DNA of 64,000 nucleotides from Numida meleagris (GCF_002078875.1 NC_034413.1:60384433-60448432); one strand, 5' to 3'; counted from the first letter of the stretch, positions 11,040 through 23,263 are shown. The notes: generated from the sequence alone by a model not told the origin. Numbers and translations are program-made.

Positions 11040-11220
11040 GATGTTTTCCTGTGTTCTGCATTAATCAATGAGCGTCAATTAACAAAAGTTTAGGTTGAGC
11101 TCGAGGAAGGAAAGGCAAAAATAATTGTGTCCTGAGACAGACATCCCCTCAGCTTCTCAAGTCCCTATTAACCACCTCAGATGAATTGGCAATCAATTAA
11201 CTGAGATTAAAAAGAGGGAC
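11040..11220. promoter_or_regulatory. Candidate enhancer block B
   Basis: The block has clustered homeodomain-type cores: GCATTAATCAATGAGC, CGTCAATTAACAAAAG, GGCAATCAATTAACTGAG. Three ATTAA or AATTA cores and two ATCAAT cores occur within 180 bases, embedded in sequence with no repeat signature. Function is inferred from motif density alone. Confidence 0.28.
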
Positions 11221-14200
11221 ATCTAACGCACAAACCATCTACTTCACTCCCATCCTCGAGCAGAAGTGACTACCCAACCTCCTATGTGTATATTCTTATA
11301 AATGTAACATTACTTGGTCCATAAAACAATTCTGGTGGTTCATTGCAGGACACGGACTCCTCTGACACTGAAACACACCATGGACTTGTTCCAGGCTGTC
11401 CCTGACCAGGAAACGGAGTAAGCCACTTCTTAGATGTCTGTTTATATGGCATCAGCTGCATGATCACAGCAAAGTCCATTCAGGTGTGCTATAGGTTCAG
11501 ATTGCCCACTGTAAAAGAAATGCGCAGTCCTGAAGACAGGTTATCATAGGTGGAGTAAATAATGAGAGACGTGAAAAAATACTGGTGTGAAATGGGAGGA
11601 TAAGCTTGTCTCACCTGGCTTTAGAGAGACATACAGCTTGTAAACATCTATTTAGACTAGGGTGCTGCATCCTGGACTCCCTGCACTGTGCTACTGAGAT
11701 CCCACTGTCTATAAACACTAGAGATCATCAGATCAGTCCTTCCAAACATCTGCTTTCATTTATCAAAACAAGGTTAAGATGCTTGATGTTAGTTTATAAA
11801 CGTCTCTTGGGGAAGGGACTCCCTGTAACACAAACAGAAGAGGCGGTGGCACTGAGCTGGGAGCTGGCCCCAGCCTGCAGGCAGTCCCGTCCAGAACACC
11901 TGGTGTGAGCAGCAGCTATCATGAAGATTATTACGTGAGAGAATGCCGTCATCTTTCTCATGAATAAATAAAACAAACCCCAAGTGGCAGTACATATTTG
12001 GCAGTGTCGAGGAGTCAGATTTATATCCAGTTTTCATAGCTGCACTTCAGTGTTCTCCACATATTTGGAGTGCCCAACGTTTTGGTTGTGTCTTTGTCAC
12101 CTGTGCTTTTTTCCTTCAGATACTCAAATTAGATGATTTCTAAGCCCGGGCTTCAATTATCTTATTTGGACTCTTCTACCCTTAGAAAAAAGTAAGATTG
12201 CACCTTTTCGACCTCACAGATCCGAACAGTGGTGCCCTGATGAGTGCTCTGGTGATTGTGTTCTGGGTGACACGGAACCCGTGGGGAATTCCAGGAGAAA
12301 ATGCATTGCGATAATATTTACAAAAGAGGAAAAGGAGGAAGCTAGATGGGAATATCTGATATAGGACTTCAGTGGTGCGGCAGCAGAGGCAGAGCGATCC
12401 ATTTTGAATCACAGGAGATTATCACCAGTAGCACTTAGAAAATCTACAATCTAAATCATTAGATTTACAGAAGACCCAACGATTGCCTTAGTGGAAGACA
12501 CATGAACGATACCAAATCTAGTTTGGAGTAGAAAAAAGTTTTGACACAGCCTGGCAGGAGTGCAGGATATGTATAGGGACAGAGGGCATCAGCCACACTC
12601 CTGGGACAATCTGCAGAGGAGGGCACAGGTAACACTCCTCTGTTGGGTAATGATGAGAGAAGTGTATCTCAAGATAAGATTTTGGAGCAGAGTGGCTTTA
12701 TTTTAAAAACAAGCCTGCTTTCACTCACACACTTGTACCCACGTATTCACAATCAGTACAGGTGTCCATCAACCAGGAGCTGCTCAGGATTCCTCGCAAT
12801 GACACAGTGGAAGGGACACGGCTATGCACTCGTCACTGTGACTCCTGTGGCTCGTGGTCACTTTGGGACGTGTTCTGGGAAGGCTGGGGCTGACACCAGC
12901 TGCCCTCTTTCATCTCCTCATCCTGCCTTGTGCTGTAGGCCATTGGATCCAGCTCACTGCCCTTTCTCTCCTCCCTGAATGCCCCACGGCTCCATTCCAG
13001 CTCTTATCTATCATCCTCCATGGTCTCGGGCTTGTCTCAGCCTGACAATAGGTTGTCCTTTGCTGTAGGCCATCCTTTCTTTGCCTGATCCACCCTGAAA
13101 AGCTACATGTAGATCTCAGCAGTTTGCGTGCCACTAAGATGAGTGTGCCACTAAGCCATGCTTGTCTTGTGCACCCTTTCTCCTGCCCCTGGTGCTTCCT
13201 AGCCAGCCACTCCCATCCAAAACTTGTGTTTATACACCTGTTTCAGATCACTACCAAGTGGAGTTACCAGGAACACCTCTCTAACCCGCACGGCTAGGAC
13301 AGCTGTGAGCTTTCCCTCCAGTCTTCCTGCCCAGTCACAGGTGTGTCATTGCCAGCCCGAGCCCAGATATGCATGGATAAGTGTGATGGGGGTGCTGCTG
13401 TATCAGCTGTAGTGATTTAGGGGCAGCAATCACAGCTGTGATCCCTTGCCATCAAACTATAGTGAACTTCACCCCGTGACCCTACGAGGGTCTCCTCAGG
13501 AGCCTGTGGAAGGTGACTGCACCAAGCTGGGCAGCTGACTGCAGATCTGACTTCTTGAGGATCCCCATCTCCGCTGGAAATTAAAACAAAATATGTTGAA
13601 AGACATAGAACAAGATAATGCAAGAGACTTCCAGTGGTGCTGAATGTGCTATTCATCACAATCAAAAACTGCTGTGGAGTTTTTCAGTGCACGATTGGAT
13701 GTCTGCAGCCTCAGCTCCGGAGGTAGAGAGGAGGAGCCCAGGAGCCAGTGGTAGTGGGCCCTGGGGGTAGGAAAGGAGCATTCTGATGGTGTTTGGTGGA
13801 GATGTTGGCCAAGCCCCACACGGTACAACTGCTCACTGGTAACATTGTACAGCTGGAAACATGGCACCAGGTGAGCTGCCTGAAAGGCCAAAATTATGCC
13901 CTGTGGTGTGCTCATGTTTGGTCAGATGGCCTCCATGCTACATCCTTACAGCTGCAGTCATCCCACTGGTGTGACCAGACCAGGCTTCCGTGGCACAACA
14001 TGAACATCACGTCAGTAGTGGGAAGGCATTGCCCAACAGCAGCTTGCAAGGCCTAATGGCACCATTAGACAATGAGCCCTAAGGAATCAGAGCCAAAGAG
14101 GTGGTGGAAAACCATGTCTGAGCGTGTGCACCATCTCCCTGCAGGCACAACATAGCTGCAGAGGGCCTGGGGAGCACAAGGACAGGAAGGCCTCGTCACC

Positions 14201-15989
14201 CCCTCAGTAACAGAGTATCCCTGAGTAGCTCTGGGCAGCACTAAGGTTTTTGTGTGCGCATGCCCATGGATGGCTCAGGTTCCACCACGTCCTCTATGGG
14301 TGCCCTCTGTGCTGCATTCACACACCTTTGTGGCAGCAAATCATCAATATTTTTTTTTCCCCTTGCTGACTTGTCTTTTTGGATAGAGCTTGCTTGCCCA
14401 CATGGGCAAGGTGTATGTGGCCTTCCCCAGAGTGCAGCTCTGCCAAGGCCCCATCTTGTGCCTCAGTTTCCCCACTTGTCCAACCAGGGAGCTGGGCCAT
14501 CTGCAGAGGAGCACTGGGAAGGTGGAATGGTTAACACTTACTCCATACTCTGGAGATAGCGTTGTTTACATCTAATTACATTTCATGCCCTCACGTAATA
14601 AAGTCATCTTGGATTAGAAGGCATTAGTCGTTAAGGACATTCCTGTACATACCAGTCCCCCTCCAGGGCTTTGATTTCTGCTGAGGTTTTTCACTCTGTG
14701 TTCAAATCAGCAAACTCCCCTTGCTTGCATTAACTAAGGAAACCAAGGTTTTTGGGTGGCTTGAAACAACACTGGGTGGTACCTGTGTATGTCCCAGACA
14801 AGAACAGTTGGGATGTGGGAACACTGGAGGGCTCTGGCACAAACTTGGAACCACACTGCCATGTGCTTCAGCATCCCTAAACCATCAGCAGGGCTGGGAG
14901 ATACAGGCTGGGCACATCTCCCACTGTGTGCCGGGCATGTAGCAAAGTGCCAGAAGGAGATGGCCTTCCCTGACACTGCAGCTGGGAGCAGAGGCTCATG
15001 GCCTTACCTTGGCACGGCAGCAGCATCCATCCGAGTGGGAAGATGCTCCCAGAACAAGGCGGGCCACATCACATCAGAAACTGAGAATATCCTGAGGGAT
15101 TTTTTGGAGAATGCTTCGCATCAGTAGGCTCAGGATACAGCAGCTCTGGAGAGTGAGTGCCAGGAAAGTGGATTTTCACTCACAAAAGGAAACCCCAGAA
15201 CAACAAGATTTTGAAGAAAAGAGGTTCGGATCAGCGTCTGAAATTGGAGGGATTCTCTAGAAGCTGACCTGTAGCACAACCAGCACCAGGAGGGCTGCAA
15301 GGCGGGACGCTGGGGCCACAGATGCCACCAGGGTGGCTCCCTCCTCCATTTTTGGCTATTTATTTTAAGAAAGAATGGGTTATGGAAGGGCTGACAAGCA
15401 GCCAGCACCATGAATGGGCCTCTCCTGACACGTTTGGGGCACAGCAGGGCTGACAGCTGCCCAGAGCTGCACGTTCCTCCCTGCAGGAAAAAACAGGAAA
15501 AAACTGGTGGGGAGTGGAGAACAGTGGGAGCAGATTAAGAAGGCAGCTCCTATTTATAGAGCAGCAGTAAGAAACTGCCCCCACAACAGGGCTGCTGTTG
15601 TAACCCTTCCAGCCCCGAGCATCGACCCAGCAGGTCCAGCTTGTGATGTAGCTGGGCATGGACGAAGCAGAGGAGATCCTGCACTGGGGTAACCCACAGG
15701 ATGAGGGCAGGAGACTGGGCCTTACCATGGCCCCTCCCCAGCAAGGACCACAATGACCAAGGGCTGCGCTTCTCCGGGAACAGAGGAGGGATCAGGGTGT
15801 AACTGGGTCACTGGGACAGGGGACCGCTCCTGGAAGAGACCATCCCAATAGTGGCTGGAGCAAGGCACCGGGCAGGGAGCATGCAGCTCTCACCATGGGG
15901 AATTCCTCCCAAGGACCCCACAGGTAGAGGTCTCAGCCAGCCGCTGCCTCTGCCCCAGCAAGATGTTCCAGCTGTTCTCCCACTAGCTC

Positions 15990-16150
15990 GTGGCAATAGC
16001 TGTTTTTACAAGATTTTCTTTACCTCTTAATTGATCTAAATCCTTTCCCTTGGCTTCCTTGTTAAAAGTGGATTTAAAGAGGAGTTCATTATCTCAGCCA
16101 TTTTCGAGCTGTTATTAATTTCATCCCTCTCCTCATTAATTACTTGTTAC
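15990..16150. promoter_or_regulatory. Candidate enhancer block C
   Basis: A short AT-rich island sits between GC-rich flanks. It contains CTTAATTGATCTAAATCC, GTTATTAATTTCATCC and CTCATTAATTACTTG, that is, several TAATTA/ATTAAT palindromic cores of the kind bound by homeodomain dimers. It lies about 1.4 kb past the CLASP1 polyadenylation signal. Function is an inference from composition. Confidence 0.3.
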
Positions 16151-17537
16151 CCCTCTGTACACCATGTAATCCCCCCGGTCCCGTGTCAGCTCATTCTGGT
16201 TCCTGCTGCCCTCGCGCTCCCTTGGCTGCTCCCAGGCAATGTTTTTCCTTCCCCATGCTCCTGAGCAGCTGCTTCCTGCTGCCCCTGTCCTGCTTGCACA
16301 TGGCACCAAGCTCCTGGCCCAAGGAGATAGGCTCTCTCCTGGTACGGTTTCCCAGCAGCTTTAAGTCCAAAAATCTCATTCTTTAACTTTTAAAGTAAAT
16401 TAAGATGAGGCCTCTGGTCTGGATGTGCTCAGCTGCTCCTCAGCATATCCCCTATAGCAGGGATGTGGTTGCAGGGGACCAGGCTGCAGAGAGACCAGCT
16501 GTCAGAGCCTGCAGGGCAGGGCGAGATGTGCCAGGAACGTGCTCACTTGCTTTTCACTTCCAGCAGCAACTCTGCCTCTCTGCAGTGCAGGAGAGCCCAG
16601 CAAGAGCATCCCAAGCAGCAATCACAGCCATTCCTCATCCCCCATCCATGGAGTGGGGTAGTTTAGGGCTACAAAGGACTTTGTGACAAAAGAACTGCAG
16701 GGAGAGATACTCAGAGACTGTTCAGTGAACAAACATCCCCTTGTCAAAGCGCTGCTGTCTCCCTCCTGAAGGACACGCTTCGGCATGTGCAGGAGTCAAG
16801 GACAGGAACCAAGAAACAAATTGAGATTATGTTCTTCTGCTCCTGTATTCCATTTGGAGAAATTCCTACAGGATGCTCCAGTTAGGCTTTTCACATGCTT
16901 GTAGCTGCATCACACAGAGCCATGGCCCCATCTTAGCATGCGCTCTGAGCGATGGAGCAAGGAGCCAAGGGAAGCCAGGTGCAGGACACAGAGAAGCTCT
17001 GCATCTGCAGGACAGTCCCCCATCCGGCTCGGGTTTTGCAAGGACTGGACATCCCATTGCCCAGCCTGTTCATCTCAAACTGCATTTGCAGTGCCTCAGA
17101 CTTCAGAGCTTTCCCAAAGCCCCCACAGCTCTAGGGCAACATTAACCCCGCATCTGGAGCTTTACAAGACACAGATGAGCGCTCTGTTGTCTCTCCCTTT
17201 TCTAAGAGCCACATGTACCTGGCTCTGCAGTCCCATTGCTGCTCCATCTCCAAGATGTGCCAAGTCCCCGCTCCCAGAGCTGTGGTCTGGTCCCCTGTTC
17301 CTGTGCACATCATGGGAGCTCCATTTGCACGAGGCAGCAGCAGCCCTTCGCCAAAAGGTTCCGCATATTTTCAACAGAGAGAGCGAATCCTTGAGAAGCA
17401 GAAGGTTCACAGAGAGCAAATCCTTTACAAGGAAAGGCTGCTGGAGTGGGAGATGTGCTGGATAACACACCTCCATTAATGCTCCTTCCCTGAAAACAAA
17501 CCCAACTTCCGCTTACTCTAGGGCAAACTCAAAAGGT

Positions 17538-17543
17538 TTTATT
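17538..17543 (-). terminator. CLASP1: CLASP1 polyadenylation signal AATAAA
   Basis: AATAAA on the minus strand is the only canonical hexamer I found between the stop codon and 17500. Cleavage would be expected about 10-30 bases downstream, near 17510-17528. A 12-base A run immediately upstream on the transcript (17559-17548) could cause internal oligo-dT priming in cDNA data. Confidence 0.6.
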
Positions 17544-18205
17544 TTAATTTTTTTTTTTTAGCAAATTCTATCACGTAAATGTTAACAAAAACATCTGTAC
17601 AATTGCCATGATACACTCAAAAGTGAAACAAACAAGATATAAATACAGATATGGATGTAACATGACAAAAGCGGAAAAAATAGAAAAAATACATGCGCAT
17701 GAACACGGTGCCAACAAAGTCATTTCTCAGGGCTGGCGTTTTTCAGAGAGGTTTTAATTCCCATTTCAAACATTGTTAGCAACATTGTTCTGCTGTATTC
17801 TACAAAGGTCTATTTTCCTGTCCCTTAACATGTAATATTATGCTTGATAAATAAAGGGGTGGGGAGAAAAGGTTTGGATGACCAAGGTGTGAGTTAGGTT
17901 ACTTATACAGGTTATTGGTAAGCTAGTAGTAAGCAATAAAAAAAGACAGTCTCGTACTGTAATCCAGGCAAGCACACATAGTGTACCTTAAGAAAGCCAC
18001 ATGCCTCGATAATTCTGCACTACATGAGAACTGCGGTATGCAGACCGGGGGGCAGATGGATCCATATTCGCCCATGCCCACGGAGCACCGGAGCAGCCAA
18101 TGGCAGAAAAACACATCCGCATCTGAGAGTTCTGCAACCTTGCAGCCAGGAGCCGCTGTCTGCTGAGAGTTCTCTCCCATTCAGACTTAAAGCATGGTGG
18201 GCAAG

Positions 18206-18235
18206 AAAAAAAAAAAATACACTTTTTTTTTTTTT
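18206..18235 (-). repeat. A13 / U12 hairpin in the CLASP1 3'UTR
   Basis: On the transcript strand 13 As (18235-18223) are followed by a five-base GTGTA spacer and 12 Us (18217-18206), which can pair as an A:U hairpin. Separate U-tracts of 12 and 15 lie at 19190-19201 and 19332-19346. Confidence 0.8.
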
Positions 18236-18564
18236 AAAGTATGAAAAGTTGAAGCCCTGCATAATGGGCAGCAAGGAAAAAAACAAGGCAGCTGCAGTAG
18301 GTGGCTACTGCTGGGAGAGGGTGAACACAAGCTTCACCGGTGCGGTGAGGCACTGCCCGCATGCAGATCGTTCTCTGCCAACATGCGTGGACACTGCGGT
18401 CTGTAGCCAGAGAGACCTTTATGCTTGCTGAAGAGAGAACAAAACGATTGTACAGCTGTTTGAAGTCAGAATGCTGGAGATCAGAGAGGTGACATTCAGA
18501 GCTAGCCCTTTGAGTACTTCAAAGGAAAAAAAAAGATCATGTTCAACATACTAAACAACCCTAC

Positions 18565-18572
18565 TATGTACA
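18565..18572 (-). promoter_or_regulatory. CLASP1: Predicted Pumilio response element
   Basis: The transcript strand reads TGTACATA, which matches UGUANAUA, about 1 kb before the predicted poly(A) site. Confidence 0.45.
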
Positions 18573-20840
18573 TTATACGCAATGTTTTATAAATACCTAA
18601 GCAGAATGCCCCCTACTGTATACAGGTATAACATACTTCTAGAGTACTCAAAGGATGAACAGTCCTCGACCGACTCACATAATGAAAGAAAGGAACACAA
18701 TGAGCATCTGTTGACAAACAGAACGGAATCTGATTACGAAAGTAAGGCCTGGTTCTACTATTTTGCAGCCCCAAGTGTGCCAATGGTATCTGAGAAACAG
18801 GTGCTCACCTCTGCAGCCACAGAGCATGGCAGATTTCACACCTAGTTTCATAGGACGAGCTGTTAACTCCTTCTTTAGTGTCAGAGCAGGCGCCAGGGTC
18901 AGTTCAGGGACATTACAGTGCGTTCACTCTCAGTGCATACTGATAGGATTTTATAAAATACAAAATCATTTTGAGAAGGAATTCAATTCCCGGAGATTTG
19001 CTACAGTGTGCCATTCAAAAAACAAAACAAAAAAAACCCCAAACCCAAAAAGCTCCATCACAGCTGGGAGGAACTAAGCGCCATGTGGTCAGCTATGCTG
19101 ACCGCTGAACCCCAGGACTGGAACAGAATATGGTGAATTGAGATGGGGAGAAAGAGAGGCATAAATAGTAAGCAGTTAGAGTAAAAATTAAAAAAAAAAA
19201 AGGAAAAAACCCCAAACCCACTACTAAAAATTCAAGACAGCTAACTGCTGCCAACGAGTTGGCTGAACATTTCCTCAAAAGGGAAAATAAATTCACATTA
19301 AACTAAAATAATTTGAATCATTCAAAAAATTAAAAAAAAAAAAAAACAACACAAAACTCTAACAAGCATACTGAAAGGTGTCAAAAAGGAATGGTCCACG
19401 GAAAGGGAGACACCAACCATGGAGCAGCCCATCCTCTCCCAAGCAAGGACGGCTCTTCTGAGCCAGCAGAGAGGGCCTGGAGGAATCCCACTACCAGACC
19501 ACAGGGTTCCTCCTGTCACGGCACTGGGGAACACAAGGGATCAGCCCTGCAGCGAGCCCAAGCCTGGACTCATCCTGATGACCTCAGGAGCAAGTCACCT
19601 CTGCTCCCACGGCAGCCAGGAGAGAGGCTGGAAAAACTTTGCAGTCCAGCAAACCTCACAAACCTCGGCTCCTCTGGAGCTGCACCACCCATCACCTTCT
19701 AGCACAGCTCCCCAGGGCTGGGGCTGAGCCACAGGAGCACAAACTGATGGAGAGGGAGGACCACAAGGCTTTATCCTCCTTGCTGTGCTCCCCTGCTGCA
19801 GTTCTGGCAATGCTCACATGCTGCCACTGAGTCTGCTACCAAGGTGTCCCTTCAGCTCCTCAGAGGAAAAATGAAGGGGGCTGCAGAGAGACCAAGGCAC
19901 TGAGAGCAGCGAGGGAGCACACACTGCAGGTCCATCACCCCCCTGCAATCGCTGTCACTAGGGGAAAAATCCCAGTTACAATCCATAGCAGGCTGGGGTG
20001 GGCCTGTCTGTCAGCCAGGATCCAGCCTAGGGCCAAACACAGCACAAGCATCCTCCTGCTCCCCACGGTCACAGGCATAGGCAGCAGGAACTCTGCCCCT
20101 GTCAACAGCAGCATCTCCCTTTGGAGCAGGGTGGTGCTGTGGGACACCTGCTGCTGCTGGTTTGGCTCTTACCTGGTCTGTGTCATAGTCTAGCACATCC
20201 CTCCAAAATGCAAAGCACCCAGCAGGGCTGTGCCTGGGGCTGGCTGGGAAGAAGGAGGCTTCTAAAGGCAGAAGACAGCACTGCAGGCTCTTCAGGCACA
20301 AGACAGGAACTGCAGCCGGTGACCAGCACTATCCCAGCCAACCCTCAGCTTCCACAGGGTTGTTTTGTCCAGCTTCAGATTCCTTTTCTGTCCTCTTGGA
20401 TGAACAGTCTGCTCAAAGCACACTAGATTTGTGTGGATAAAGCCATTTACCACCCAACATCAATGGGTCCCGGTCAAAGAGGCAGACCAGCCCTTTGACG
20501 CTACAGACTTAAGGAAAAACACAGCCAGCCTCACAAGGCAGCACTGAGATACAGCCTTGCCAGCTCTGACTGTCCACCCAAGGATGCACCCAAGCCCAAT
20601 CCAGCAACCACTGAGCTCATGTCTGAACGCAGGCACCAGTCTCAGAACTGCGTCTGAGGTTCCCTTTGGGGAGTAACAAGTAACCTGAAGAGTCTCAAGC
20701 ACGTGAAAGAGCCGAATGGGTTGGGAGAGGGGAAATATTTACACAGTCGACGAAGGTAGCGAGAGCCTAGTTGCTCTACAAAGCACAGCTGGCTGGAGAG
20801 CGGTTAGAGAGATCAGCCATCAGAGGTCTGTCAGAAGAAC

Positions 20841-20848
20841 TATATACA
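20841..20848 (-). promoter_or_regulatory. CLASP1: Predicted Pumilio response element
   Basis: The transcript strand reads TGTATATA, which matches UGUANAUA, about 600 bases after the stop codon. Confidence 0.45.
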
Positions 20849-21444
20849 AAAAACTCGGATATTTAAAAAGAACCTACTTTCTCATTACTCACTTGATATC
20901 TCAGTATTAAAGCATTAGAGGCTGGAACCACAGCCACATCAGCAAAGATCTCCTTGTGGAGAACCCTGCACATTAGGCAAGCTGCAATAGGAAGTACAAA
21001 ACAGGACCACAGGACTTGTAAGAGGAGATCCTAGCCAGAACGGCTGCGGCCACAGGGAAAGAGCAGTAACTAGCGCACAGAAACCAAAACTGGGTATGAA
21101 CTAAACCAAGATTTGTTTGACCTTTACGCACGTCCAGGTTTTTTGACTCTTTTGGAATGCTAACCTAAACATATTTCCAAGATTTCAGCAGGCTATACAA
21201 TATGTTTAAGTATGGCTTTCTGTTGTTCATTTTTAATGAAGACTGCAACACAGACCTTGCTTCCTTTACATTCAGTACCAGTAAGGTTCTACATAAAAGC
21301 TTTAAGGGACTAGAATACTGATTGCAATAAATATCTGCACGGCCTCCTTGAGCTGATGAAGTGCGCCAGTGAAGAGTAGCAGAAAGGTCTCTGAGAGGCA
21401 CCGTTGATTGCTTCTAAGTCTACACATATGTCCACATATCTCCA

Positions 21445-21531
21445 TTAACTGTGCGTTGAAACATCTGAAGAGGAACTGCTGTTGCTGTTGGTAGTTTGGG
21501 CCCTCTTTATGTACAAATTTAGTAGCTTCAT
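21445..21531 (-). CDS. CLASP1: CLASP1 exon W14 (terminal coding exon)
   Basis: 28 codons and a TAA stop at 21447-21445. The peptide reads MKLLNLYIKRAQ, then TTNSNSSSSSDVSTHS. The acceptor is TTTCAG ending at 21532. The polyserine tail and final DVSTHS are the CLASP1 C-terminus. The exon continues into the 3'UTR. Confidence 0.97.
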   Translation of the reverse strand: MKLLNLYIKRAQTTNSNSSSSSDVSTHS

Positions 21532-23263
21532 CTGAAAGAAACAACAAATATCAGGAGAAGATGCCAGGAAAAACAGACGGACAGAAATTGACTGCGAGTC
21601 TTAACCATGGATTCTGTAGTGGGCACTGTTTGAGCAAGTTGGCACCAGGCTCTCTGAGGAAAAGCAGAAGCAAAGTTGAGCATATTTCAGAATATACAGA
21701 ACCAGGAGAGGAAGCCTGGTCCCACTGATGTTTTAATTTAATGGTATTTAATTTAATTGTATGTAAAAAAAAAAACATTTTTGTGTTTCACTTCAGCAGC
21801 TGTCAATTCACAGCCCTCAGCCCTGCAGATTGCTCTAGGTGAGCAGGATTCCCACAGAGGTCAGTGGGGCTGCAGACAGGCACGGAATTCACTTACACTG
21901 CAGAAATCCAAGAGCTATGGTCCCTCCTAGGAAACACCCTGAACTCACTATGCTTGGAGAAGAGAGTTGGGATGAGCTTTGTTCTTTACAAAATGTTCAT
22001 TTTCAATGATATGCAAGTATCTTCACTACTTGCTGCTGTTATGACTATGCACTTCCTTTGCAAGGGGTTGTTTTCTTATTGTGCCTTACCACCTTAGGCC
22101 CAGATCCTGTAATGACTCATGCATGCATTTAACTTCAAACACGTAGGCAGCCTGCATAAACTCGGAAGAATTACTCACATGTTTACAGTTAGTTTTGTGG
22201 TGGAGTATGTCCAAGGCACCAAGGATACTGGGATTATAAAGCCTCTACAACATTTTATAGGGGAATTTCCCAACTGTCCAAATATAAATGAGGTAAATCT
22301 CAGCACCTATAGCTCTTTTTTTTTTCCAGAGCAAATGGGAGGTGAAAGTAATTTAAGGACAAATCAACTCAATTCAGAAATAAAATCCAAGTGTCTTAAG
22401 TCTCAGATTCTGTTTTGGCCTACAGCACACTTCCTACCCATTAAAGAAACTATTGCTTCGAAACATCCAGATGAAGCCCTCTGAATTAAGTAGCTATTCA
22501 CATTTGGAGACAACAATTCAGAATTCATCTTATAATAGCAAAGAAATCTCAGGTATTGTGACTTCGAACAGGAGAAACCTTGTGACAGCTTCCTGAACGC
22601 CAGCTCTCGTCTGAAGGACAGAGCTGAACTGAAGACTGGTTTCATCTGCAGCATCAGGTCAGAATTTGAGTTTTGCTGCTAGCATAAGCACTGGTAGAAA
22701 AGCGTTTGAAAGGCCATTCAAACTTGCTGGTGTCCCAGGAAGAAAAGGACACATCTGCAATGCTATTAAGAGCAAAGCTCCACCTGCATTTCCACCAGCC
22801 CTACTCATGACCTGCTGCTGAGAGGTCCTGCTCTCCCACCCATCCCAACCATGCATTCTCACCACTCTTTGCATTAGACTAACTGTTCAGCCATAGAGTG
22901 AGCTAAAAACTAATTAGTCTGTACTTCAGATTTGTTTTTCAAGCAGGGAAGCCAGCTGACCCAACTCACTGCATTGTCACCCAACAGTGCAATGCAGAAC
23001 TGTCGTGGGAATGACCAGCTCAGTAGCAGCTTGCAGTTGCACAGGATCAAATGCATCAAGAAACTAAGCCCTGAACCCCATTCAAAAATTGTTCTGCAGG
23101 GTCTGAAATGCTCACGCTGCTAGGCAAGATCTATGTTATTCCAGGTGTTGGCAGGACCAGTTAGTCTAACACATTAGGATTTAACAGAGTACAGGGAATC
23201 TGACCCAGAGCTATTGCAAACCCATTGGCTGTTGTCAAAATACCAGAGGCATTACTCCCATAC
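21532..23263 (-). other. CLASP1: CLASP1 intron W13-W14
   Basis: A phase-0 intron. It holds two stretches that resemble old palindromic amniote repeats (21815-21885 and 22093-22195). I see no other gene or RNA in it. Confidence 0.85.
22093..22195. repeat. Old palindromic amniote repeat, degenerate
   Basis: The order GGCCCAGATCCTG, ACTCATGCATGC, TTTAACTTCAAACACGT and later ATTACTCACATGTTTACAGT recalls a bird and reptile repeat whose arms carry CATGTGCTTAA-type units around a CCATTGACTTCAATGG-type centre. I do not remember a database name and the copy is decayed. Confidence 0.4.

Larger units (their letters stand above)
5600..17520. other. Intergenic region between CLASP1 and TFCP2L1
   Basis: About 12 kb separates the end of CLASP1 from the TFCP2L1 promoter. 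Apart from CR1 pieces (5671-5921, about 8935-9175) and short microsatellites (8567-8580, 9926-9942), it is mostly unique sequence. No open frame in it looks like a conserved protein. The longest ones, such as the minus-strand frame at 9515-10018, have no recognisable domain. Several AT-rich blocks carry clusters of ATTA/TAAT-type sites and are listed separately as candidate enhancers. Much of 12500-17500 is moderately GC-rich with no feature I can name. Confidence 0.75.
17520..21444 (-). other. CLASP1: CLASP1 3'UTR
   Basis: From the TAA at 21445 the transcript probably runs about 3.9 kb to the only AATAAA on this strand (17543-17538). The UTR contains two consensus Pumilio elements (minus-strand TGTATATA at 20848-20841 and TGTACATA at 18572-18565), several U-tracts, and a GC-richer block at about 19390-20420 between AU-rich parts. 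An ATTAAA variant signal near 21234-21229 could give a much shorter UTR. The end point is inferred, not observed. Confidence 0.65.
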
